From: Actinoplanes palleronii
GTDB lineage: Bacteria; Actinomycetota; Actinomycetes; Mycobacteriales; Micromonosporaceae
Direction of reading: 5' to 3'
Assembly: GCF_016862315.1 (NCBI RefSeq)
Contig: NZ_BOMS01000119.1
Location: forward strand, 1-40,327
Length of the DNA: 40,327 bases
Under the pieces are notes generated by a model. It searched no databases. It was not told where the DNA came from and saw nothing but the letters and a program-made list of their open reading frames with translations. The translations under genes were made by a program, and so were the position numbers. Below are positions 8,379 to 17,061 of this stretch, piece after piece. Within the stretch, counting starts at the first letter, position 1, and every line of letters begins with the position of its first letter.

Positions 8379-10163
8379 GTGATGCTGAGGCCCGGCGGTT
8401 CTCAACTCCGGCCCGAATCTGGCGATCCACAGAACGTGGGATTGCGGGTCAAGGTTCTGGGACAACTCACCGTCGTCGACGGCGACGGCGGGCTGCTGCC
8501 GGCCGGCGAGCTGCCCCGGCGGGCCCGTCAGGTGCTGGCCGTGCTGGCCGCCCGGCACGACCGGATCCAGTCCAAGGACGCGCTGGCCGACGCGGTGTGG
8601 GGCGAGGACCTGCCCGGCAACCACGCCGGCGCGCTGGAGCACTACGTCTCGGTGATCCGCCGCCGGCTGCAGCCACAGGGCTCGCCGGCCACCTGGTTCA
8701 TCGTCACCCGCAGCGGCGGCTACCTGTTCGACACCGGCCGGGCCGCGCTCGACCTGGCCGGCCTGCGCCAGTCGGTGCGCAAGCTGGACACCCTGACGCC
8801 GGGCGACCCGGAGCAGCTGCGGGTGCACGAGGAGATCCTGGGACTGGCCCGGGAGCTGCCGTTCCCGGAGGACCCGTACGCCGACTGGGCCGAACCGGTC
8901 CGCGGCGAGGTCTCGGTCGCCGCGGTGAACGCCCTGCTCAAGCTCTCCTCGATGGCGCTGGCCGAGGACCCGCCGCGGTCGTTGCGGCTGGCGCAGGAGG
9001 CGGTCGAGCTCAACCCGTTCCTGGAGTCCGGCTACCACGCCGCGATGACCGCCGCGGTGGCGATGGGCCGCCCGGACGACGCGCTGCGCATCTTCGAACG
9101 CTGCCGCCAGGTGCTCGACAGCGAGCTGGGTGTGGCGCCGTCGGCCGAACTGGCCCAGATCAAACGGGCCGTGCTGGCCAGCCGCTCCTCGGATCTCGCC
9201 GCGCCCGCGCCGGCGCCGCAGACCACTTCGACGGTACGGACATCCGCCGCCCCCCACGAGCGCTTCCTCGGCCGGCTCACCGAGATCCGGCTGATGGTCG
9301 AGCCGCAGACCCCGCCGGTGGTGCACATCGTCGGGCCGAGCGGGGCCGGCAAGTCGGCGTTCCTGGCCGAGCTGGGCCGGCACACCCCGGGCCGGATCGG
9401 CATCGGCGACGCCGGCCCGGCGGTCGGGGTGCTGCGCCTGTCCTGGCTGCGCAGCGTGCTCACCGACCTGGACGCGTCCCCGGCGGCGGTCGAGGCGGTC
9501 GACCGGGCGCTCCCCGACCACCCGCTGGGCCAGGCCGAGCTGGAGCTGATCGCGGCCACCTTCGAACGGCCCGAGCAGGTGTTCCTGGCCGTCGACGACG
9601 CCCGTGACCTGGACGCCTCCAGCGTGGCCGAGCTGGCCTGGCTGAGCCGGCACTGCCCGGCGCTGCGGATCGTGCTGGCCTACGAGTACCCGTCGCAGAT
9701 CACCGGCCGGCCGCTCGCCGGGCTCGGCACCCCGGTGGTGATGCGGCTGAGCCCGCTCACCGCCGAGGAGCTGGAACCGCTCGCCACCCCCGGCGTCCGC
9801 GAGCTGACCGGCGGCATCCCGGCGCTGGTCGCGGTGGCCCGGCGGCCGCGCGCGGTGGCCGACGCGGTGGCCATGCAGGTGGCCCGGCGGCGCACCGAGT
9901 GGATGGCCCCGCCGGCCTGGGAGATGCTGCGGGTCTGCGCGGTGCTCGGCGACCTCGGGGCGTCCGAGCTGGCGGTGCTCACCGGGCACTCGGTGACCGA
10001 CGTGCTGACCTGCGTCGACGCACTGGTGCACGCGCACCTGCTGAACGAGTGCGCGGACGGCAAGGTCGGTCACGCCAGCGCCCTGGTCCGGGACGCGGTG
10101 GCCGCCCAGGTCTCCGCCGCGACGGTGCTCTACCTGCGCAAACAGCTAGCGGCGGCCTCCTGA
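8379..10163 (+). CDS. AfsR/SARP-type transcriptional regulator with ATPase domain
   Basis: The ~594-residue protein starts at GTG 8379, 8 nt after GAGGGG; TTG 8376 and ATG 8382 are equally in frame. An OmpR-like winged helix (VKVLGQLTVVDGDGG to TRSGGYLFD, about residues 23-115) is followed by a bacterial transcriptional activation domain of helical repeats (about 125-265). A STAND/AAA-type ATPase then has Walker A GPSGAGKS (about 325) and a Walker B-like VFLAVDD. The long C-terminal TPR half of full-length AfsR is missing. In this family the BTAD-DBD binds direct repeats near -35 and the ATPase modulates activity. No antibiotic cluster is nearby. The divergent oxidase operon is the likeliest target, on position only. 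Confidence 0.88.
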   Translation: MMLRPGGSQLRPESGDPQNVGLRVKVLGQLTVVDGDGGLLPAGELPRRARQVLAVLAARHDRIQSKDALADAVWGEDLPGNHAGALEHYVSVIRRRLQPQGSPATWFIVTRSGGYLFDTGRAALDLAGLRQSVRKLDTLTPGDPEQLRVHEEILGLARELPFPEDPYADWAEPVRGEVSVAAVNALLKLSSMALAEDPPRSLRLAQEAVELNPFLESGYHAAMTAAVAMGRPDDALRIFERCRQVLDSELGVAPSAELAQIKRAVLASRSSDLAAPAPAPQTTSTVRTSAAPHERFLGRLTEIRLMVEPQTPPVVHIVGPSGAGKSAFLAELGRHTPGRIGIGDAGPAVGVLRLSWLRSVLTDLDASPAAVEAVDRALPDHPLGQAELELIAATFERPEQVFLAVDDARDLDASSVAELAWLSRHCPALRIVLAYEYPSQITGRPLAGLGTPVVMRLSPLTAEELEPLATPGVRELTGGIPALVAVARRPRAVADAVAMQVARRRTEWMAPPAWEMLRVCAVLGDLGASELAVLTGHSVTDVLTCVDALVHAHLLNECADGKVGHASALVRDAVAAQVSAATVLYLRKQLAAAS

Positions 10164-10197
10164 TCTCTCGATCGGGAAGCCGCCGCCGGCCGAGGTC

Positions 10198-10254
10198 CCG
10201 GCTGGCTCCCAGGGGTGCCTCATCACGCTCGAGGCACCCCGGAGAGCCAGCCGG
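10198..10254. terminator. Long bidirectional hairpin between convergent genes
   Basis: Outer arms 10198-10208 and 10244-10254 (CCGGCTGGCTC) pair perfectly over 11 bp. Inner arms 10212-10221 and 10231-10240 (GGGGTGCCTC) pair perfectly over 10 bp, with a 3-nt internal loop and a 9-nt apical loop. There is no U-tract, as is common for actinobacterial terminators. It lies between the ends of the SARP-type gene and the 707-residue protein. Related hairpins are at 19990-20044 and 40262-40318. Confidence 0.85.
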
Positions 10255-10261
10255 AAACCCG

Positions 10262-12385
10262 TCAGTTGGTGACGGTGACCGGGAACGCCAGCTGCCGGCC
10301 GCCGGTCGTGGTGACCAGGCTGACGGTCGTGACGGCGCCCGGGACCGGGCCGGTGACCCGGATGCTGAGCGCGCCCGCGGCGTCCACCGCGGCCGTGCCG
10401 ATCACCCGGCCGGTGAGCGTGTCACCCAGCACCGCGGTGACCCGCTGGCCGGCGATCAGGGTGCTGGTCGCCGCGATCCGCCATTCGTTGTTGCCGGTCC
10501 GGTAGCGGACCGTGATCCCGGTCAGGCTCTCCACCTGCGGCCGGACCGTGACCCGGTCGGTGGCCGTGCCGTTCGGGTTGGTCACCGTCAGCTCGAGCAC
10601 CACCGGGTTGTTGTCGTAGACGTAGGCCGGGTTCGGGCCGGGCGCGGCGGGCAGGGCCTGCAGCGGGTAGGTGAAGGTCGGCTTCGCCGACGCGGCGCCG
10701 GCGAGGGTCACGGCCGGTCCGGAGATCTGCCGCCAGGCGTACGTCTCGGCGCCGGTCGACACCGTGCCGTCCAGGGTGACCACCCTGCCGCGGACCACGG
10801 TCTGATCCGCGCCCGCCTCGGCGGTGGGCAGCGCCGCCGCCACCACGGTGAGGGTGACCGTGGCGGGCACACCCTGGCCGCCCGGGCCGGTCACGGTCAG
10901 CGCGAACGCGTACGTGCCGGGTGCGGCCGGCTTGAACGACGCGGCCGCGGTGGTCGCGCCGGCCAGGGTCACCGCCGGGCCGGAGATCTGGGTCCACCGG
11001 TACGTGTCGATCTCGCCGGCCGAACCGGTGCCGTCCAGCTTCACGGTCTGCCCGGCCACCGCGACCGGGTCCGCGGTGGCCGCCGCGACCGGGGCGTCCG
11101 GGCCGAAGACCGCACCCGAGCCGGCCAGCGCCGCGGTGGCCGTGCCGCCACCGGACGAGGTGACCGTGACACTGGCCGGCGGCGCGAACACACCGGTGAA
11201 CGGCGCGCCGGTGATCGGGCCGTACCCGGTCACGCTCAGCACGCCGGGGGTGGCGTCCTGGTCGCTGCTGGTGGCCGTGACGGTCAGGGTGTGCGCGTCG
11301 GCGTCGTACCGGGCCGTGCCGACCTGCACCACGTCGACCAGCTTGCGGGCCTTGCGGGCGACCGGGCGGTCCGAGGCGTTGAGCACCTCGATCGTCGCGC
11401 CGGACGGCAGCGGGCCGGTGAGCGGGAACCGGCCGTAGTAGTGGCCGTTCGAGCCGCGCAGCCGGGTGCCGCGAATGCCGAGGGCCGGGTTCCCGGCGAT
11501 CTCGACGGCCTGGCCGGGTTCGCTCGTCGCGTACACCTCGACCACGCCGGTGCCGTCCGCGCCGGTGCTGTAGGTGGCCTGGTCGAGGTCGACGCCGGCG
11601 TTGGTGGCGTACCGGCCCTGGACGCTGAACAGGTCGGTGAAGCCGAGCTGGGCCAGCACCGCACCGGACGACGGGTCGAGCTCCTCGATCCGGACGAAGT
11701 TCGTGCTGTACGGGCTGCCCACCACCTTGTGGTCGACGCCCGGGTCACCGGTGTAGCCGGCCGGGGCGGCCGGGGTCACCGCCGGATCCCACTTCAGGAA
11801 CGGGCCGATCCGGCTGTTCAGCGCCTGCCCGAACGCGCCCGGCGTGGTGCCGACGTCCTCGGTCATCCGCACACCCTTGTCGGTCGCGGTCAGGTCGTCC
11901 ACGCCGTACGGATGGGTGATTTTGAAACGCCGGCCGGCCGCGGCGTCGAAGCGGATCCGGACCCGGCCGAAGACCATCTGGTCGCCGTTGATGACCGCCT
12001 CGTTGGCCCAGGCGCCCTCGAGGTCCATGCCGATCGTGGCGCGGGTGCCGTCGGTGAGCGTCACCGTCGCGCCGGCGAGCTGGTAGAAGAACTCGCCGGG
12101 GAAGTTGCCCGGGTACGAGACCGGCTGGTCGGGGTCCGGGACCTCGTCCGGAAGGGTGGCGCAGAGCGGGTCGTCGAGCGTCGTGCAGGCTTCGAGGCGG
12201 GCCCCGGTGCTGTCCCGGTACCAGGACGGGAAGCCGTGCTCGGCGATCGGGCCGACCTGGCTGAGCCGGCCGTCGCGAGGGTTGGGCGGGGTGACCACGG
12301 TGGCGGCGGCGCTCCCCGCGAGCGGCGCGATCACCGCCAGGGTCACGCCGGCCGCGATGGACCACCGGGCAAGCTGCTTTTTCAT
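10262..12385 (-). CDS. Secreted protein with PKD-like repeats, function unknown
   Basis: This 707-residue protein starts at ATG 12385 behind GAGGAG. A Sec signal peptide (MKKQLARWSIAAGVTLAV, then PLAGSAAA) is followed by a ~200-residue N-terminal region rich in aromatic and Asp residues (HGFPSWYRDSTGARLEAC, GDQMVFGRVRIRFD, HPYGVDDL, NSRIGPFLKWDP). I recall this as a conserved secreted module of unknown function. The second half has two tandem PKD/REJ-like Ig folds, marked by YRWTQISGPAVTLAG and YAWRQISGPAVTLAG. A C-terminal beta-rich domain follows. There are no catalytic motifs and no sortase signal. It is probably an extracellular binding or matrix protein, with its terminator at 10198-10254 and an upstream region shared with the LacI regulator. 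Confidence 0.82.
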   Translation of the reverse strand: MKKQLARWSIAAGVTLAVIAPLAGSAAATVVTPPNPRDGRLSQVGPIAEHGFPSWYRDSTGARLEACTTLDDPLCATLPDEVPDPDQPVSYPGNFPGEFFYQLAGATVTLTDGTRATIGMDLEGAWANEAVINGDQMVFGRVRIRFDAAAGRRFKITHPYGVDDLTATDKGVRMTEDVGTTPGAFGQALNSRIGPFLKWDPAVTPAAPAGYTGDPGVDHKVVGSPYSTNFVRIEELDPSSGAVLAQLGFTDLFSVQGRYATNAGVDLDQATYSTGADGTGVVEVYATSEPGQAVEIAGNPALGIRGTRLRGSNGHYYGRFPLTGPLPSGATIEVLNASDRPVARKARKLVDVVQVGTARYDADAHTLTVTATSSDQDATPGVLSVTGYGPITGAPFTGVFAPPASVTVTSSGGGTATAALAGSGAVFGPDAPVAAATADPVAVAGQTVKLDGTGSAGEIDTYRWTQISGPAVTLAGATTAAASFKPAAPGTYAFALTVTGPGGQGVPATVTLTVVAAALPTAEAGADQTVVRGRVVTLDGTVSTGAETYAWRQISGPAVTLAGAASAKPTFTYPLQALPAAPGPNPAYVYDNNPVVLELTVTNPNGTATDRVTVRPQVESLTGITVRYRTGNNEWRIAATSTLIAGQRVTAVLGDTLTGRVIGTAAVDAAGALSIRVTGPVPGAVTTVSLVTTTGGRQLAFPVTVTN

Positions 12386-12491
12386 CGGACTCCTCAGGCA
12401 ACGCAGGGAACCGACACCTTGAGGTCCGCCTCGTTGGAACGCCTCACGGAAACCTGAGTGATTCCTGAGTCCTTTCTGGCAAAACCCTTGG

Positions 12492-12538
12492 GGTACGAGA
12501 TCCGTACCGGGTCCGGCACTTAACCGGTCAAGTACACT
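12492..12538. promoter_or_regulatory. Operator-like dyads and -10 element upstream of the LacI regulator
   Basis: Two dyads precede the regulator. GGTACG-AGATC-CGTACC at 12492-12508 is perfect over 6 bp. TTAACCGGTCAA at 12520-12531 is palindromic except for one base pair and has the central ACCGGT typical of LacI-family operators. A TACACT -10-like hexamer (12533-12538) follows immediately. A repressor bound at 12520-12531 would block this promoter, which fits autoregulation. The divergent secreted-protein gene shares the same 248-bp spacer. Confidence 0.5.
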
Positions 12539-12633
12539 ATGGAGCGGTCTGCCGACTGCGCTCGGCTGAACCGTGGCCGGATAAGCTCAGCGACGACTCA
12601 TACCGCCACCGGCGGGGACAGAGGAGACTTTGA

Positions 12634-13650
12634 GTGAAACGGCCCACGATTGCGGACATCGCCCGGCGAGCGGGTGTGTCCAAGGGTGCCGTGTCGTACG
12701 CGCTCAACGGTCAGCCCGGCGTCTCCGACACCACCCGCAAGCGGATCCTCGCCATCGCGCAGGAGATCGGCTTCAACGCCAACAGCGCCGCCCGGGCCCT
12801 CTCCGGCGCCCGCGCCCGCGCGGTCGGGCTGACCCTGTGCCGGCCGGCCCGGATCCTCGGCATCGAGCCCTGGTTCATGGGCCTGATCAGCGGTTTCGAG
12901 GCCGAGCTGGGTGCGCAGTCCTACGCGCTGACCCTGCAGGTGGTGGCCACCCCCGAGCAGGAGGTGGAGGTCTACCGCCGCTGGTGGGGTGAGCGCCGGA
13001 TCGACGGCGTGATCGTCACCGACCTGCGGGAGAACGACCTGCGGATCCCGGTGCTGCACCAGCTCCAGCTGCCCGCCGTGGTGATCGGCGGCTCCGGCGA
13101 GGAGAGCCCGGTCACCCAGATCTGGTCCGACGACGGCGGCGCGATCACCGAGGCGGTGCGCTACCTGGTCGCCCTCGGCCACTCCCGGATCGCCCGGGTC
13201 AGCGGTGTGCCCGACCTGCTGCACACCCAGGTGCGGACGAAGGCGTTCAACGAGGTGTGCGCGTCCCTCGGGCTCAGCGACGCGATCACGGTGCCGGCCG
13301 ACTACACCGGCGAGGAGGGCAGCCGGGCCACCCGGCGGCTGCTGATCGGCGGCGACCGGCCCACCGCGATCATCTACGACAACGACGTGATGGCGGTGGC
13401 CGGCCTGGCCGTGGCGCAGGAGATGGGGCTGTCGGTGCCCGGCGACCTGTCGATCGTGGCCTGGGACGACTCGCCGCTGTGCAGCCTGGTGCACCCGCCG
13501 CTGACCGCGCTGAGCCGGGACGTCTCCGGCTACGGCGCGCAGGCCGCGCGGGAGCTGCTGAACGCGATCGACGGCAAGAAGGTCGGCAACGTCAAGGCGC
13601 AGACCGCGCACCTGACGCCGCGGGGCAGCACGGCGCCGCCGCGCACCTGA
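12634..13650 (+). CDS. LacI-family transcriptional regulator
   Basis: This 338-residue protein starts at GTG 12634 with GAGGAG 7 nt upstream. The N-terminal helix-turn-helix and hinge (TIADIARRAGVSKGAVSYAL and NSAARALSGARARAVGL) are canonical for LacI/GalR, followed by a periplasmic-binding-protein-like sensor domain (IDGVIVTDLRE, PTAIIYDNDVMAVAGL, DLSIVAWDDSPLCSLVHPPL). Length matches the family. No sugar transporter or glycosidase lies next to it, so its ligand is unknown. Its nearest possible target besides itself is the divergent secreted PKD-like protein gene. Confidence 0.92.
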   Translation: MKRPTIADIARRAGVSKGAVSYALNGQPGVSDTTRKRILAIAQEIGFNANSAARALSGARARAVGLTLCRPARILGIEPWFMGLISGFEAELGAQSYALTLQVVATPEQEVEVYRRWWGERRIDGVIVTDLRENDLRIPVLHQLQLPAVVIGGSGEESPVTQIWSDDGGAITEAVRYLVALGHSRIARVSGVPDLLHTQVRTKAFNEVCASLGLSDAITVPADYTGEEGSRATRRLLIGGDRPTAIIYDNDVMAVAGLAVAQEMGLSVPGDLSIVAWDDSPLCSLVHPPLTALSRDVSGYGAQAARELLNAIDGKKVGNVKAQTAHLTPRGSTAPPRT

Positions 13651-13704
13651 TCCCTTGTTCCTGACCTCTTGCTGACCGCTTTTTCTCACTGACCGCGGGG
13701 TCGC

Positions 13705-16347
13705 TCACTGACCGCGTTCCGCGCGGTGGCTGTCCAGGTACGCCTCGATGCGCTCGGCCGGGGCCGGGCGTTCCAGCGCGAAGCCCTGGCCGTACCGGCA
13801 GCCGGCCGCGGCGGCCCGCTCGATCTGCCCCGGCGTCTCCAGACCCTTGGCCACGATCTCCAGCCCGATCCGGCGGGCCAGGCTGACCACCACGTCCAGC
13901 ACCGCCGGGCCACCGCCGGTGGTCGCCTCGGACCCCTCGCCGACCAGGACCGCGTTGAGCTTCAGCATGTCCACCGGCAGCCGGCGCAGGTGCGACAGCG
14001 AGGTCTGCCCGGCGCCGAAGTCGTCGAGCGCCGCGCGGACACCCAGCTTGCGCAGCCCGGACAGGGCCGCCACGATGGCCGGCACGTCCTCGGCGATCCA
14101 GGTCTCGGCGACCTCGACGACAAGTCGTTCCGGCGCCAGGCCGTACCGCCGCAGGGTGGTGGCGACCCGCTCCGGGAACCGGGCGGTGAGCAGCTCCCGC
14201 GGCCCGACGTTCACCGACAGCCAGAAGTCGTCGTCACCGCCGGCCCAGGTGCTCAGGTGCCGGCAGGCCTCGTCCAGCACCCACTCGTCCAGCTCGGCGG
14301 TGATGCCCAGGGCCGCGGCGATCGGCAGGATCTCGTCCGGGAGGATCGTGCCGAGCTCCGGGTGCCGCCAGCGCAGCAGCGCCTCGACACCGACCGGCCG
14401 GCCGTCGCGCAACCCGGTCACCGGCTGGAAGACCAGGTCCAGCTCACCCCGGCCGGCCGCGCCGAGCAGCTGGTGCTCGAGCTCCATCCGGCGGTGCAGC
14501 TGGATCTCGACATCCGGGTCGTACCACTCCACCCGGTCCGGGCCGAGCTGGCAGGCGCGCTGGCGGGCCAGGTCGGCATGCCGCAGCACCTCGTCCGAGT
14601 CGGCGGCGCCGGACAACTCGGCAAGGCCCACGCTGGTGTGCAGGCAGACCTCGGCGCCGGGCAGCTGATACGCCTCGCCCAGGGCGGTGACGATCCGGGT
14701 GGCCAGGGCGTACGCGGGAACCGCCGACTCGGTGGTGAGCACCGCGAACTCGTCACCGGCGAGCCGGGCCGGCACGTCCTCGCCGCCGATCAGCGCCCGC
14801 AGCCGGCGGGCCACCTCGATCAGCACGGCGTCGCCGACCTCGCGGCCCCGGGAGTCGTTCACCTCGGCCAGCCCGTGCAGGTCGATCACCAGCAGGGTGC
14901 CGTGCTGCCCGGCCTTGCGCCGCAGCGCCAGCAGGTCCCGCATCAGCGCGCGCCGGTTCGCCAGGCCGGTGAGCTGGTCGAGGTAGGCCAGCCGGTGCAG
15001 GGTGCGCTCCAGGTGCCGGCGCTCCCCGACGTCGCGGACGTGCACCACCAGCGCGGCCACCTCGGGCACACCGCGCTGGTCGGAGATCGTCGACTCGGTG
15101 TCCCGCCAGAGCTGGGCGCCGTCCCGCATCCGGGCGCTGACCAGCACCGGCGGGCCGCCCTCGTGCTCACCGGCGAGCACCGAGCCGATCACCGCGAGCG
15201 CGTCCGCGGCGTCCTCCGGGTGGATCAGCTCGCCGAACCCCCGGCCCACCACCTCGTCGTCGCGCAGCCCGAAGAGCCGGGCCGCGGCCGGCGACTGCCA
15301 TCCGACGACGAGTTGCTCGTCCAGCACCAGGGTCAGGTCGGTGGCGCCGGCCACCAGCGACCGGAAGTGCGCCTCGGCGACGCGCAGCCGGCCCGCGTAG
15401 CGCCGGATGTCCCGGACCACCAGCAGCTCCCGCATCACCAGGACGCTCACCATCACCAGACCGAAAATGATCCCCTCGGTGTCGAACCCGGGCCCGGTCA
15501 CCAGGTGCCACACCGCGGCGATCACGCCGATCGCGGCCGGGATCGCCAGCAGCGGATAACTCGCCAGGTACTGATCCGGGTTGCGCGGCCGGGCCGGCGG
15601 CACCGGCAGATCCCGGCGCGACCCACCGGCGACGGCCGCGGCCAGACCGGCCACCATCGGAAGACCCAGCAACGGTACGGCCGGACCGGCCACGTCCAGC
15701 GCCACCACCTCGGCCAGCGCCGCGAGCGAGGCCAGCACCAGCGCCGCACCGGAGCCGCACCAGACCGCCGGCACCGGCCGGGGACGGGCCCGCAGCACGA
15801 CGACGGTGACGATCGAGACGCCCCCGGCGGCGATCAGCACGGCCGGCAGCGCGGCCGGCCGATCCTGGCCGTCCGGGGGGATCAGGTACGCCGCGAAGCC
15901 CAGACTGACCCCGAGCCCGACACCGTCGAACGCGCGCCGCAACCGGACCGGCCAGTTCCGCGCCGCGCCGGGCAGCAGCGAGGCGCCGAGCACGTAACAA
16001 CCGGTGGCCAGGCCCAGCCCGGCGGTCACCCAGCCGACCGTGTCCGACGGCGCCCACCAGGGCACCAGCACGGTCAGCGCGGTGGCCAGCGCGCCCATCC
16101 CGACGAAGCCGGCACCCCGGCAGGCCACGAACGACCGATCGGTGTGATGGATGTCCAGGGCGGTACGCACCAGGTAGGCGGAGGCGCCGAGACCGGCCGC
16201 GCCCACGCCGACGGCGAGCGCGAGCGCGCCGGGCAGCAGACCGGTGGCACCGGCGAACAGGATCAGAACGGCCACCACGACGGCGGCGAGCAGAGCCGCC
16301 CGGCCGGGTATCCGGGACCGGGCCGGCGTCGGAGACGACACAGCCAC
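13705..16347 (-). CDS. Membrane PAS-GGDEF-EAL protein with altered catalytic motifs
   Basis: GTG 16347 has GAGGA 7 nt upstream and gives ~880 residues; ATG 16368 is an in-frame alternative with a poor ribosome-binding site. The N-terminal half has about eight to ten hydrophobic segments. A PAS domain (HFRSLVAGATDLTLVLDEQL to VHVRDVGERRHLE), a GGDEF domain and an EAL domain follow. The GGDEF signature reads RLAGDEFAV, without an upstream RxxD inhibitory site. In the EAL domain, EALLRW, SVNVGP, VEVAET and DDFGAGQTSL are kept. The usual AEGVET is AKGLET, placing Lys where a catalytic Glu is expected, and LKID is LKLN. It is therefore probably a weak or non-hydrolytic c-di-GMP protein, perhaps a sensor. 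It converges on the LacI gene with a short T-rich spacer (13651-13704) carrying a repeated tcactgaccgcg. Confidence 0.88.
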   Translation of the reverse strand: MAVSSPTPARSRIPGRAALLAAVVVAVLILFAGATGLLPGALALAVGVGAAGLGASAYLVRTALDIHHTDRSFVACRGAGFVGMGALATALTVLVPWWAPSDTVGWVTAGLGLATGCYVLGASLLPGAARNWPVRLRRAFDGVGLGVSLGFAAYLIPPDGQDRPAALPAVLIAAGGVSIVTVVVLRARPRPVPAVWCGSGAALVLASLAALAEVVALDVAGPAVPLLGLPMVAGLAAAVAGGSRRDLPVPPARPRNPDQYLASYPLLAIPAAIGVIAAVWHLVTGPGFDTEGIIFGLVMVSVLVMRELLVVRDIRRYAGRLRVAEAHFRSLVAGATDLTLVLDEQLVVGWQSPAAARLFGLRDDEVVGRGFGELIHPEDAADALAVIGSVLAGEHEGGPPVLVSARMRDGAQLWRDTESTISDQRGVPEVAALVVHVRDVGERRHLERTLHRLAYLDQLTGLANRRALMRDLLALRRKAGQHGTLLVIDLHGLAEVNDSRGREVGDAVLIEVARRLRALIGGEDVPARLAGDEFAVLTTESAVPAYALATRIVTALGEAYQLPGAEVCLHTSVGLAELSGAADSDEVLRHADLARQRACQLGPDRVEWYDPDVEIQLHRRMELEHQLLGAAGRGELDLVFQPVTGLRDGRPVGVEALLRWRHPELGTILPDEILPIAAALGITAELDEWVLDEACRHLSTWAGGDDDFWLSVNVGPRELLTARFPERVATTLRRYGLAPERLVVEVAETWIAEDVPAIVAALSGLRKLGVRAALDDFGAGQTSLSHLRRLPVDMLKLNAVLVGEGSEATTGGGPAVLDVVVSLARRIGLEIVAKGLETPGQIERAAAAGCRYGQGFALERPAPAERIEAYLDSHRAERGQ

Positions 16348-16543
16348 GACAAGGTCCTCTGCGTTCATGCCGGGGGGTCGGCTCCCGACGGGCGGGGCGG
16401 AACAAGAGGTCGTTGCATCCGGACAACGAATCGTCACCGGATCGGGTTACGGGCGGCCCTCCCCGGATCGTCGACCATGGACGGACCGGGGTCAACTCGG
16501 GGCTCGGAGAAAGTTCCCGGGCATCGAGTGGGAGGATGGAAAC

Positions 16544-16957
16544 GTGAGTAGACGCCCCACCGTCCGGGTCCGCCAGTCCGGTACCGCGCTGGTGGCCGCC
16601 GGGATCGCGTTCGTCGGCACCGTGCCGTTCGCCGGTGGCACCCCGGCACTGGCCCCGCTGCTGCTGATCCCGCTGGCCGTGCTGGCCTGGGCCTGGCGTG
16701 CCGGCACCGACGTCTTCCCGGACGAGCTGGTGGTGCGCGCCCTGATCGGCGGCAGCCGGGTGCCCTGGGACCGGATCACCGAGCTCGCCCCGGATCGCCG
16801 GGGCCGGGTCTCCGCGCTGCTGGACAACGGCAACACGATCCGGCTGACCGGCATCACCCGGGACAACCTGCACCTGGTGCTGGCCGCCGCCGGCAAGTCC
16901 GCCACCGCCGACGACGACGCCGACGTGGAGCCCGAACCAGCTGCCGCGGAGCAGTGA
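16544..16957 (+). CDS. Small membrane protein with bacterial PH-like domain
   Basis: This 137-residue protein starts at GTG 16544, 8 nt after GGAGG. Two hydrophobic segments (ALVAAGIAFVGTVPFAG and LAPLLLIPLAVLAWAWRAG) form a hairpin. A short beta-rich domain follows (DELVVRALIGGSRVPWDRIT, then LLDNGNTIRLTGI), which matches the PH-like domain of mycobacterial low-molecular-weight antigen 6-type proteins. The C-terminus is acidic (DDDADVEPEPAAAEQ). It ends 104 bp before the lipoprotein gene and faces the same way, so co-transcription is possible. The function of the family is not defined. Confidence 0.8.
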   Translation: MSRRPTVRVRQSGTALVAAGIAFVGTVPFAGGTPALAPLLLIPLAVLAWAWRAGTDVFPDELVVRALIGGSRVPWDRITELAPDRRGRVSALLDNGNTIRLTGITRDNLHLVLAAAGKSATADDDADVEPEPAAAEQ

Positions 16958-17061
16958 CGGTTCTTCCCCGGAAGCCGGCCTCCCGGCAGTTGGCTTCCCG
17001 GGAACTGACAGGGGGCACCGTTACCCTGGTCGGCAGACAAGCTGAGAGGGGTGGTTCAGCC

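Noticed and set aside
8379..10163. Antibiotic biosynthetic cluster around the SARP-type regulator
   Set aside because: No synthases, tailoring enzymes or resistance genes accompany it in the window.
9899..12457. 852-residue plus-strand open frame across the SARP end and the PKD-like protein
   Set aside because: It runs through the long terminator hairpin at 10198 and opposite a gene with signal peptide and PKD motifs; it has no ribosome-binding site or domains.
13726..16551. 941-residue plus-strand open frame opposite the PAS-GGDEF-EAL gene
   Set aside because: Composition (Gly/Arg/His/Gln-rich, no domains) is that of an antisense shadow of a high-GC gene; the minus strand encodes recognisable PAS, GGDEF and EAL domains.
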